Assembly (NCBI GenBank): GCA_028282395.1
Contig: JANQHY010000136.1
Location: 1 to 5,299, forward strand
Direction: 5' to 3'
From: Gammaproteobacteria bacterium
GTDB lineage: Bacteria; Pseudomonadota; Gammaproteobacteria; UBA12402
Length of the DNA: 5,299 nt
Below the pieces are notes generated by a model. That model was not told the origin of the DNA. It made no database searches and saw only the letters and a program-made list of their open reading frames with translations. The translations under genes and the position numbers were made by a program. The first letter of the stretch is position 1. Every line of letters begins with the position of its first letter. Of the stretch, positions 1 to 5,299 are shown piece after piece.

Positions 1-35
1 GGCATAATTGACTCGGTGAAAAAAACTACTCTCTA

Positions 36-50
36 CTTATTATTATAGCA
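36..50 (-). promoter_or_regulatory. possible leftward extended -10 promoter
   Basis: Read on the minus strand, positions 50-42 spell TGCTATAAT, an exact extended -10 element (TG, one base, TATAAT). Transcription would start near position 35 and leave the window to the left. A minus-strand ATG at 5-3 lies about 30 bases beyond, with a weak GAG seven bases before it, so a divergent gene could begin at the window edge. No good -35 box is visible. In AT-rich DNA such a match can arise by chance, so this is only a candidate. Confidence 0.3.
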
Positions 51-124
51 AATAGGTCAAATTCCATATAAAATATATTACAAAAATGACGAATTCTAAG
101 CATGTGTTTTTATTATTAAATATG

Positions 125-155
125 CTGATTTATTACTAAAATCGACAAAAATCAG
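125..155. repeat. short inverted repeat, AT-rich
   Basis: CTGATTT at 125-131 is the exact reverse complement of AAATCAG at 149-155, with a 17-base spacer. It lies in the AT-rich part of the gene-free stretch 1-240. It could be a weak hairpin or a protein-binding dyad. There is no T-tract after it, so it is not a terminator on the plus strand. It may well be chance. Confidence 0.3.
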
Positions 156-192
156 GAGAAACAGGGTAAATTCATCTACCTAAAAATGACAT

Positions 193-227
193 ATTTTGCC
201 ACTTTTTTTACTCTCCATAGGCAAAAT
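193..227. repeat. 8-bp perfect inverted repeat at the AT/GC boundary
   Basis: ATTTTGCC at 193-200 is matched exactly by GGCAAAAT at 220-227, with a 19-base spacer containing a T7 run (203-209). The dyad sits just before the base composition changes from AT-rich to the GC-richer leader at about 245. It could be an operator or a hairpin. It lacks a following T-run on either strand, so I do not call it a terminator. Confidence 0.35.
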
Positions 228-331
228 CAATCAGATAGGCTAGCCAAAATTCAGACCTCCCTGTCGTGGATGGGAGCAGTTTGCGCTAGCGCTCAAGTCG
301 ATACAAGCTAACCTCTTCTCTGCGCTGCTAC

Positions 332-337
332 TATAGA
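332..337 (+). promoter_or_regulatory. weak candidate -10 box for the purine operon
   Basis: TATAGA at 332-337 matches four of six -10 consensus bases (TATAAT). It would start transcription near 344, just upstream of the two most convincing hairpins of the leader. The sequence 17 bases upstream (TAACCT, 309-314) is a poor -35 element and there is no extended -10. Other weak candidates cannot be excluded. The placement is inference. Confidence 0.22.
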
Positions 338-378
338 CATTAGGCTACCAATTCGCTAATCTCTTGCTGATAAAAAGT

Positions 379-483
379 AGAAATTCGGTAACGAGTTTCT
401 GTCAACGCGGCGAGGAATTGTTAAGAGGGGAAAATAGCGATTCTACCCCTTAACTGCAACGGCAAACCTGTTTTGCACGCCGC
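379..483 (+). promoter_or_regulatory. structured 5' leader of the purDN-purH operon (candidate cis-regulatory RNA)
   Basis: By eye this stretch folds into an ordered set of helices. (a) Hairpin 379-400 has a 9-bp stem (one G-U pair) capped by the GNRA tetraloop GUAA at 388-391. (b) A closing helix pairs GCGGCG at 407-412 with CGCCGC at 478-483. (c) Inside it, hairpin 420-454 pairs GTTAAG(A)GGG with CCCCTTAAC, leaving A426 bulged. (d) Also inside, a small hairpin pairs GCAAA at 462-466 with TTTGC at 472-476. The result is a three-way junction ending about 20 bases before the purD ribosome binding site. It matches no riboswitch I know (ZTP, purine, THF and glycine classes considered). It could be a leader RNA, a small RNA or coincidence; no sequence conservation can be tested here. 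Confidence 0.4.
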
Positions 484-516
484 ATGAATGATAGGATTTT
501 GAGTGGAGGCTTATGA
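484..516 (+). other. possible 10-codon leader ORF overlapping the purD start
   Basis: ATG at 484 opens a frame encoding MNDRILSGGL whose TGA stop (514-516) overlaps the purD ATG (513-515) as ATGA. This is the arrangement used for translational coupling. No ribosome binding site precedes ATG 484, and that ATG immediately follows the closing helix of the leader structure, so translation is doubtful. Its only support is the overlap geometry. Confidence 0.15.
505..509 (+). promoter_or_regulatory. purD ribosome binding site with short spacing
   Basis: GGAGG at 505-509 is a strong Shine-Dalgarno core but is only three bases from the ATG at 513. An in-frame stop (TAG, 492-494) lies just upstream and no ATG, GTG or TTG falls between it and 513. 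The first residues then match the usual PurD N-terminus (I-G-x-G-x-R-E-H), so the start is secure despite the tight spacing. Confidence 0.7.
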
Positions 517-2447
517 CAACTATACTGCTAATCGGTTCAGGGGCACGCGAGCACGCAATTGCCAAAGCAATTAGCCACTCGCCACAACCAACAAAACTTC
601 TCTGTTTTGCCAGTCAGCGTAACCCCGGTATACTCCCTTTAGCAGCAGCCTACCAAGTTGGCTCGCTTACTGATGGTGAGCAAGTGGTCGCTTTTGCCCG
701 TGAGCAACAAGCAGATTTCGCGATTATCGGTCCAGAGGCGCCCTTAGCCAGTGGTGTTGCCGACCAGCTGGCTGAAGCTGGCATTGCCACCATTGGCCCG
801 AAAAAAGCGTTGGCACAGCTCGAGAGCAGCAAAGCTTTCACACGCGATCTACTTAGCCGCCACCACATTGATGCCAGCCCTGGTTATCGACAATTCAGTA
901 GTATGGAGGGTATTGCTGAGTGCCTTAAACAGTGGTCCCAGCGCTACGTTATCAAAGCCGATGGCCTGATGGGCGGCAAAGGGGTCAAACTGTTCGGCGA
1001 CCATCTACACAGTGATGACGAAGCTCTCGCCTACTGCCAGGAGCTGATTACAGCAGGCTCATCACTGGTCATTGAGGAGCGCTTGATTGGTCAGGAGTTC
1101 TCGCTCATCAGTCTCACTGACGGCATCACACTTTGCCATACTCCGGCAATTCAAGATCACAAACGTGCATTTGTCGGTGACCGTGGCCCTAATACTGGCG
1201 GCATGGGTAGCTATTCCGCTGCTAATCATGGTCTACCATTTCTATCAGCAGAAGATATTGCTGCGGCAAAAGCGATCAACGAAGCAACGCTCCAAGCATT
1301 GAAACAAGAGTTTAGCGAACGCTATATTGGCTTTCTCTACGGCGGCTTTATTGCCACAGCAGAGGGCGTAAAATTGATTGAATACAATGCCCGTCTTGGT
1401 GATCCGGAGGCACTCAACCTACTGGCACTACTACAATCAGATTTCGTTGCCCTATGTCAGGCAATGATCGCTGGCACACTCGACCAAATTGAGGCAGAAT
1501 TTTCCCTTCAGGCATCAATCTGTAAATACTTGGTTCCCGAAGGCTACCCCGACCAACCGTTAAAAGATAAACAAGTCGATATCTCAGCCGTCACTGCCCC
1601 ACAACAGTTACTGTTTGGCGCAATTGATGAGCGTGATGAGAAGCTTTATGAAACTGGCTCACGTACCTTAGCCGTTGTCGCCTGTGCGGATACGATTGAG
1701 GCCGCAGAACGTTTGGTTGAAAAAGAGATTGCTAATATTCGTGGCCCGCTATTTCATCGTCCCGACATCGGCACTGCTGAACTCATTAACCAACGTATTG
1801 AACAGATGAACCAATTACGCCATGGCAACCTAGCGCTTATCACAACAAAAAAAAATGACCGTCCAATTCGCCTGGCAGTATTGGGCTCAACTCGCGGTAC
1901 GGTAATGCAGACATTAATTGATGCAATTAACCAACAGCAACTTGCTGCTGAGATCGCTATTGTGATCAGCAATCGTGCTGATGCCCTAATTTTACAACGT
2001 GCTAAAACAGCTGGTCTGGAAGCACAATTCATTGATCCAGCTAATCTATCACGCCAACAATATGACGAAAAAATTGCGCAAACATTAGGCGAATACCAAG
2101 TCGACCTGATCGTTTTAGTGGGTTATATGCGTATTCTTTCACCTAACTTTGTTAATCAATGGCACCAACGCATTATTAACATTCATCCATCACTACTCCC
2201 TGCACACAGCGGCCTTATCAATGAAGCAGTACACCGTGCAGTATTACAAGCAGGCGATAGTGAGAGCGGCTGTACCGTACACTACGTTAGCGAAGAAGTC
2301 GATAGCGGTGAGATTATTATTCAAAAACGCTGTGCGGTAACCGCCAACGATAATATTGATTCTTTGAAAAATAAGGTCCAAACACTGGAGGGCGCTGCTT
2401 ATATTGAAGCAATCCAACAGATTCAACGACAATTAGCATTAACATAG
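513..2447 (+). CDS. purD-purN: bifunctional GAR synthetase / GAR transformylase (PurD-PurN fusion)
   Basis: This cytosolic fusion of 644 residues would catalyse two consecutive steps of de novo purine synthesis: phosphoribosylamine + glycine + ATP to GAR, then GAR + 10-formyl-THF to FGAR. Residues 1-435 are PurD, an ATP-grasp ligase: GSGAREHA (8-15), GPEAPL (73-78), ADGLMGGKGV (149-158), DHKRAFVGDRGPNTGGMGS (215-233) and the metal-binding EYNARLGDPEA (290-300). Residues 436-450 are a short polar linker containing an A9 run in the DNA (1847-1855). Residues 451-644 are PurN. Its catalytic triad, by homology to E. coli N106/H108/D144, is N556, H558 (NIHPSLLP) and D597 (VDSGE). Oddities: no PurM domain between the halves; the PurD C-terminus (CKYLVPEGYP, HRPDIGT) recalls archaeal-type PurD from memory; the PurN phosphate loop reads GSTRGT, not the usual SGxGSN. 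Both halves look intact. The gene leads an operon with purH. Confidence 0.93.
   Translation: MTTILLIGSGAREHAIAKAISHSPQPTKLLCFASQRNPGILPLAAAYQVGSLTDGEQVVAFAREQQADFAIIGPEAPLASGVADQLAEAGIATIGPKKALAQLESSKAFTRDLLSRHHIDASPGYRQFSSMEGIAECLKQWSQRYVIKADGLMGGKGVKLFGDHLHSDDEALAYCQELITAGSSLVIEERLIGQEFSLISLTDGITLCHTPAIQDHKRAFVGDRGPNTGGMGSYSAANHGLPFLSAEDIAAAKAINEATLQALKQEFSERYIGFLYGGFIATAEGVKLIEYNARLGDPEALNLLALLQSDFVALCQAMIAGTLDQIEAEFSLQASICKYLVPEGYPDQPLKDKQVDISAVTAPQQLLFGAIDERDEKLYETGSRTLAVVACADTIEAAERLVEKEIANIRGPLFHRPDIGTAELINQRIEQMNQLRHGNLALITTKKNDRPIRLAVLGSTRGTVMQTLIDAINQQQLAAEIAIVISNRADALILQRAKTAGLEAQFIDPANLSRQQYDEKIAQTLGEYQVDLIVLVGYMRILSPNFVNQWHQRIINIHPSLLPAHSGLINEAVHRAVLQAGDSESGCTVHYVSEEVDSGEIIIQKRCAVTANDNIDSLKNKVQTLEGAAYIEAIQQIQRQLALT
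1847..1855 (+). other. A9 homopolymer in the PurD-PurN linker (possible slippage site)
   Basis: Nine consecutive A residues fall exactly in the linker (codons 445-448). Adding one A would give AAA AAA AAA TGA, ending translation as a 448-residue PurD. Losing one A would lead, after an AAA AAA ATG reading, to a TAA at 1903-1905. Runs of nine or more A are known substrates for RNA polymerase slippage, so PurD alone could be made from the same gene. Random occurrence in a lysine-rich linker, or a sequencing miscount of a true A8 or A10, are the alternatives. Confidence 0.4.
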
Positions 2448-2453
2448 AGGGGA
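2448..2453 (+). promoter_or_regulatory. purH ribosome binding site
   Basis: AGGGGA at 2448-2453 begins immediately after the purD-purN TAG stop and sits five bases before the purH ATG at 2459. The 11-base gap leaves no room for a separate promoter or terminator, so purH is read from the upstream transcript. Terminating ribosomes could re-initiate here. Confidence 0.75.
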
Positions 2454-2458
2454 ATAAG

Positions 2459-4018
2459 ATGTCGCAACAACGTATTATGCCAAAACGAGCACTGATTTCC
2501 GTATCAGATAAAAGTGGTATTACTGAATTTGCTAAAGCGCTTAACACCTTAGGCGTAGAAATTATCTCTACTGGCGGCACCGCCAATCATTTAAAAACAC
2601 AAGGCGTGCATGTCACAGAAGTTGCGTCGGTAACACAGTTTCCAGAAATCATGGGTGGACGCGTTAAAACACTCCACCCGAATATTTTTGCTGCAATCCT
2701 TGGTCGCCGTGACCTTGATAGTGAGGTAGCACGTGAACATGATATTGATTGGATCGATATGGTAATCTGCAACCTTTACCCATTTGCCGAAACGATTCAA
2801 AAACCCAATGCCACACTAGAGCAAGCTATCGAAAATATCGATATTGGCGGCCCATCAATGTTACGTGCTGCAGCAAAAAATATGGCCTGGACCACAGTAG
2901 TTATCGATCCCAATGATTATCCAGAACTATTAAAAATGTTAGCCACTCAAGGGGGCATCGATCGCAACGAACGGCAACGCCTAGCTACTAAAGCCTTTGC
3001 CCATACTGCCGCTTATGACTCACTCATTACTCGCTACCTTGAGCAGCATATTGACCAAGAAGAGCCTGCCTTTAGTGATAGCCTGTCACTCAGTGGTAAT
3101 CGCACAGCAACTCTGCGTTACGGTGAAAACCCATCGCAACAGGCTGCCGCCTATGCTGATCCTCTTAATCATAACGGTGGAATTTTGCAGGCAAAACAGT
3201 TGCAAGGAAAAGCCCTCTCTTATAATAATATTCTCGATGGCGATGGCGCCCTTAATTGTCTATTAGAGTTTGATGCGCCGGCTTGTGTAGTGGTAAAGCA
3301 TAACAACCCTTGTGGTGCTGCAACGGCAGAAACAATTGAGGCAGCATTCCAATCTGCCTGGGAAGCAGACAGCCTATCTGCTTTTGGCGGTATTGTTGCA
3401 CTTAATCGCCGTTGTAATGTTGAAATCGCTGAATTCCTCAGCGGTGTATTCTTTGAATTGTTAATTGCTCCCGACTATGAACCGGAAGCGTTAAAACTAT
3501 TAGCTAAAAAATCGAATTTACGCCTGCTACAATTAGATACTTCACGCCTCACTAAACAACCAACACGCCCACTTATTCGCTCTATTCGTGGCGGCTGGTT
3601 GCTACAAAGTGAAAGCTTTCACGCCATTGCTAGTGAACAACTTACCAATGTTACCCAGCAACAAGCCAATGATGAACAGATCGCTGAACTGCTGTTCGCC
3701 TGGCAGGTGGTAAAGCATGTTAAATCGAATGCGATTGTCATCACACAGAACCGTACAACTTTAGGCATTGGTTGTGGCCAAGTATCGCGTGTTGATGCCG
3801 TTGATTTAGCCATTCATAAGGCAAAACAGACTCAGGGCGCTGTACTCGCTTCCGATGCCTTTTTCCCCTTCCGTGACAGTATTGATCGTCTTGCAGAAGC
3901 GGGTATCAAAGCAATTATTCAACCAGGTGGCTCAGTACGTGATGATGAAGTTATTGCGGCATGTAATGAACATAATATTGCCATGTTGTTCACTGGCGAA
4001 CGCTGCTTCAGGCATTGA
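2459..4018 (+). CDS. purH: bifunctional AICAR transformylase / IMP cyclohydrolase (PurH)
   Basis: PurH catalyses the last two steps to IMP: AICAR + 10-formyl-THF to FAICAR, then ring closure. Its 519 residues are close to the E. coli length (529). The N-terminal IMP cyclohydrolase domain (about 8-195, MGS-like fold) shows STGGT (37-41), GRVKTLHP (67-74), NLYPF (105-109) and the NIDIGGPSMLRAAAKN block (126-141). The C-terminal transformylase domain shows LRYGENPSQQ (219-228), the catalytic KHNNPCG (280-286; K280 and H281 correspond to human ATIC K266/H267), DSLSAFGGIV (304-313), KSNAIV (422-427, N424), SDAFFPFRDSID (465-476) and QPGGSVRD (488-495). The protein ends in RCFRH where most family members have RHFRH. 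It is a complete, probably active enzyme and shares the folate cofactor of the upstream PurN domain. In E. coli the order is purH-purD; here it is reversed. Confidence 0.97.
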   Translation: MSQQRIMPKRALISVSDKSGITEFAKALNTLGVEIISTGGTANHLKTQGVHVTEVASVTQFPEIMGGRVKTLHPNIFAAILGRRDLDSEVAREHDIDWIDMVICNLYPFAETIQKPNATLEQAIENIDIGGPSMLRAAAKNMAWTTVVIDPNDYPELLKMLATQGGIDRNERQRLATKAFAHTAAYDSLITRYLEQHIDQEEPAFSDSLSLSGNRTATLRYGENPSQQAAAYADPLNHNGGILQAKQLQGKALSYNNILDGDGALNCLLEFDAPACVVVKHNNPCGAATAETIEAAFQSAWEADSLSAFGGIVALNRRCNVEIAEFLSGVFFELLIAPDYEPEALKLLAKKSNLRLLQLDTSRLTKQPTRPLIRSIRGGWLLQSESFHAIASEQLTNVTQQQANDEQIAELLFAWQVVKHVKSNAIVITQNRTTLGIGCGQVSRVDAVDLAIHKAKQTQGAVLASDAFFPFRDSIDRLAEAGIKAIIQPGGSVRDDEVIAACNEHNIAMLFTGERCFRH

Positions 4019-4047
4019 ATAATCAGCTATAAATGTAACTATCTGCC

Positions 4048-4163
4048 GTCGTCGCAATGACAATTCATTTTGTCGTCGCAAGGTGTGTAGCACCGACGCG
4101 ATCCAGCAGCAGTGATGATAGTGATTGCCGAACTGGATTGTTTCGCTGCGCTCGCAATGACAA
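4048..4163. repeat. mosaic palindromic intergenic repeat downstream of purH
   Basis: This 116-base block is built from overlapping repeats. TCGCAATGACAA occurs identically at 4052-4063 and 4152-4163, exactly 100 bases apart. GTCGTCGCAA occurs at 4048-4057 and 4072-4081. ATCCAG at 4101-4106 pairs with CTGGAT at 4133-4138, and TTGTC at 4070-4074 with GACAA at 4159-4163. GCAATGACAA (4054-4063) can also fold back on TTGTCGTCGC (4070-4079). The right arm (4133-4163) closely resembles a dispersed repeat I recall from many intracellular and other bacteria (GTCATTGCGAGCG...GCAATCCAG read in reverse). The left arm is a degenerate inverted copy. It may be a decayed non-autonomous element or a REP-like unit. 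It could attenuate or protect the purH transcript 3' end, but no T-run follows. Confidence 0.75.
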
Positions 4164-4302
4164 GGGGGAATTAGTTACACAATTAGTCGTTAAATAATTT
4201 CTTTAAAATTCATAGTATTGCAAATTTTTTTACATTTTATCCCACACAAGGTTAGGAAAAAGGAGTATAATTGTTATATAAGTACAGCAATGAGGCAATG
4301 TT
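4164..4302 (+). promoter_or_regulatory. AT-rich spacer with promoter for the orphan gene
   Basis: TATAAT at 4266-4271 is an exact -10 box, placing a start near 4278 and a leader of about 25 bases before the ATG at 4303. Seventeen bases upstream the -35 region (CACACA) is poor, so an activator or an alternative overlapping extended -10 (TG at 4272-4273, TATATA at 4275-4280) may matter. A T7 run (4225-4231) and a direct repeat AATTAGT (4169-4175, 4181-4187) lie further upstream. No intrinsic terminator for purH is seen in this spacer. Confidence 0.5.
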
Positions 4303-5299
4303 ATGAATAATAGAATTAACAAAGCTAAAGTGGATAGCGTTGTCACCAAAATGGAAAACATGCTAAGCGAGAATATCGAAGCCAATAATCGAGATAAATT
4401 CAAATCCGCCGACTGGAATCAGTTAAGTCAAAATAAAAAACAGTTAAAAGAATACATGCGGGATAAGCTCGATGACGAGAAACTCTCTGCTGGCGAAATT
4501 GCTGAAGTATTAAGAATTATCGAGGATAAAGCTAAGGATGACAACAAAGATAGCATCTTTAAAGTATTAAAATACAAACACTGGAAGAAAAGTGAACTCA
4601 GTACAACCTGGACTAACCTGACTAGTGACCTCGATCTAGCGCAAAAGCAAGCGGCGGGAAAAGTTAACCAAGCTAAAGTCGATGCCGTTGCCGCCAAAAT
4701 GGAAAAAATGTTAGGCGAAAACATAAAAACCAACAATCGCGATAAATTTAAGCGCGCTGACTGGAAACAGTTATCTAAAAATAAAGATAAATTTAAGGAA
4801 TACATTGCAAAGGAATTTGATAATGAGAATCTTACCGGCGCGGAAATTGCAGCCTTATCGAGAACGATCCAGAAAAAAGCTAATGATCCTAATAAGGATA
4901 GCATGTTCAAAGTATTAAAGAACAAACACCATCGCGCGGATACGCTCAGTGATACCTATTTGAATTTAATTTCTGACCTGGATACTAAGCATGGAGAGGC
5001 GCCAAATAGAATTATCATTCTATCTGTTGACGACCCTGACAATATCACCAAACAAACCTTTAAAGCTAAAGCGGCTAATGCTGGAATTGTCGATAACAAG
5101 GATTGGAGATCTGATGATCAAATATGGTTAGTGACAAGAGATGAAGATGGTAAAGTTAAAGGAAAATTAGTGGAATATAACCCCGATAACCCTGATGAAC
5201 TGACAGTAGTATGTACACTTGATACTGATGAAAATAACTATAATAATAGTGATCTGGCTATTGCGAAACAGGTTGAAAACCATTTGAACTCACGCATGC
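4303..5299 (+). CDS. orphan protein with two tandem 107-residue helical repeats (3' end outside window)
   Basis: I do not recognise this protein. The frame stays open for 332 codons to the window edge, so the C-terminus is missing. ATG 4303 is chosen because GAGG at 4292-4295 precedes it by seven bases and a TATAAT lies 32 bases upstream; the nearby ATGs at 4290 and 4298 hit early stops. Residues 5-111 and 121-227 are two ungapped repeats, about 59% identical by hand count (63 of 107), sharing AKVD, NNRDKFK, ADW, KDS.FKVLK and SDLD blocks. They are Lys/Asp/Glu/Asn-rich and look helical. Residues 234-330 form a different, acidic region with likely beta strands (RIIILSV, QIWLVTRDEDG, LTVVCTLD). 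There is no signal peptide, membrane segment or catalytic motif. A secreted effector in a host-associated bacterium is possible but is inference only. It is on the same strand as purH but has its own promoter. Confidence 0.8.
   Translation, partial: MNNRINKAKVDSVVTKMENMLSENIEANNRDKFKSADWNQLSQNKKQLKEYMRDKLDDEKLSAGEIAEVLRIIEDKAKDDNKDSIFKVLKYKHWKKSELSTTWTNLTSDLDLAQKQAAGKVNQAKVDAVAAKMEKMLGENIKTNNRDKFKRADWKQLSKNKDKFKEYIAKEFDNENLTGAEIAALSRTIQKKANDPNKDSMFKVLKNKHHRADTLSDTYLNLISDLDTKHGEAPNRIIILSVDDPDNITKQTFKAKAANAGIVDNKDWRSDDQIWLVTRDEDGKVKGKLVEYNPDNPDELTVVCTLDTDENNYNNSDLAIAKQVENHLNSRM
4315..4983 (+). repeat. tandem 348-bp coding duplication
   Basis: DNA 4315-4635 and 4663-4983 encode the two protein repeats at a fixed offset of 348 bases (116 codons) with no indel. 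The nine-residue joint (residues 112-120) separates them. The DNA copies have diverged widely, including at third positions, so this is an old in-frame duplication kept under protein-level selection rather than a recent assembly or recombination event. Confidence 0.85.

Noticed and set aside
1..48. A 15-codon open stretch in frame 1 that could be the tail of an upstream gene.
   Set aside because: It is too short and low in complexity to identify, and the surrounding DNA has no coding character.
461..477. GCAAA...TTTGC resembling a PurR operator upstream of a purine gene.
   Set aside because: The E. coli PurR site joins the half-sites by a central CG; here five bases separate them and the flanks do not fit. 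It is better explained as a small hairpin within the leader.
400..483. A ZTP (pfl) riboswitch, which often controls purine genes such as purH and purD.
   Set aside because: GTCAACGCGGCGA only faintly recalls the conserved 5' motif, and the conserved 3' element with CCUGGGC is absent. The helix arrangement also differs.
1855..1905. The ATG just after the A9 run as an independent purN start.
   Set aside because: It is in the +1 frame relative to PurN and reaches TAA at 1903-1905 after 16 codons.
4196..4231. AATTT...AAATT plus a downstream T7 run as an intrinsic terminator for purH.
   Set aside because: The stem is only five A-T pairs and the T-run is 15 bases away, so it would not form a working terminator.
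4428..4925. A 165-codon minus-strand open frame rich in Leu, Phe and Ser that resembles a membrane protein.
   Set aside because: It lies opposite the duplicated helical gene. Its hydrophobic look comes from reading Lys/Glu/Asp/Asn codons antisense, and its internal repeat simply mirrors the plus-strand duplication. The plus strand has a ribosome binding site and promoter.

Overview
The window looks like a piece of a gammaproteobacterial chromosome of moderate to low GC. My best guess is a host-associated lineage of the Legionellales/Coxiella kind. That guess rests on the mix of housekeeping purine genes, a diverged copy of a dispersed 'TCGCAATGACAA...CTGGATTG' type palindromic repeat, and a lysine-rich, internally duplicated orphan protein. 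No marker in the window fixes the taxon.

Layout. Positions 1-512 hold no convincing gene. About 1-240 is AT-rich, with two inverted repeats and a possible leftward promoter. About 245-483 is clearly richer in GC and can fold into several hairpins, including one with a GUAA tetraloop and a closed two-hairpin domain; this could be the 5' leader of the purine operon. Positions 513-2447 encode a fused PurD-PurN protein, and 2459-4018 encode PurH, 11 bases downstream and certainly co-transcribed. Positions 4019-4302 hold a mosaic palindromic repeat and then an AT-rich stretch with an exact TATAAT box. From 4303 to the window edge runs an open reading frame, truncated by the window, that begins with two tandem 107-residue repeats of no family I recognise.

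How the genes fit together. PurD makes GAR and PurN formylates it (steps 2 and 3 of de novo purine synthesis). PurH formylates AICAR and closes the ring to IMP (the last two steps). The operon therefore groups both 10-formyl-tetrahydrofolate-dependent transformylases of the pathway. The fusion joins consecutive steps but lacks the PurM domain that sits between PurD and PurN in the animal GART protein. An A9 run lies exactly in the PurD-PurN linker; a one-base slip in either direction would release PurD alone. The orphan gene has its own likely promoter and appears unrelated to purine synthesis.
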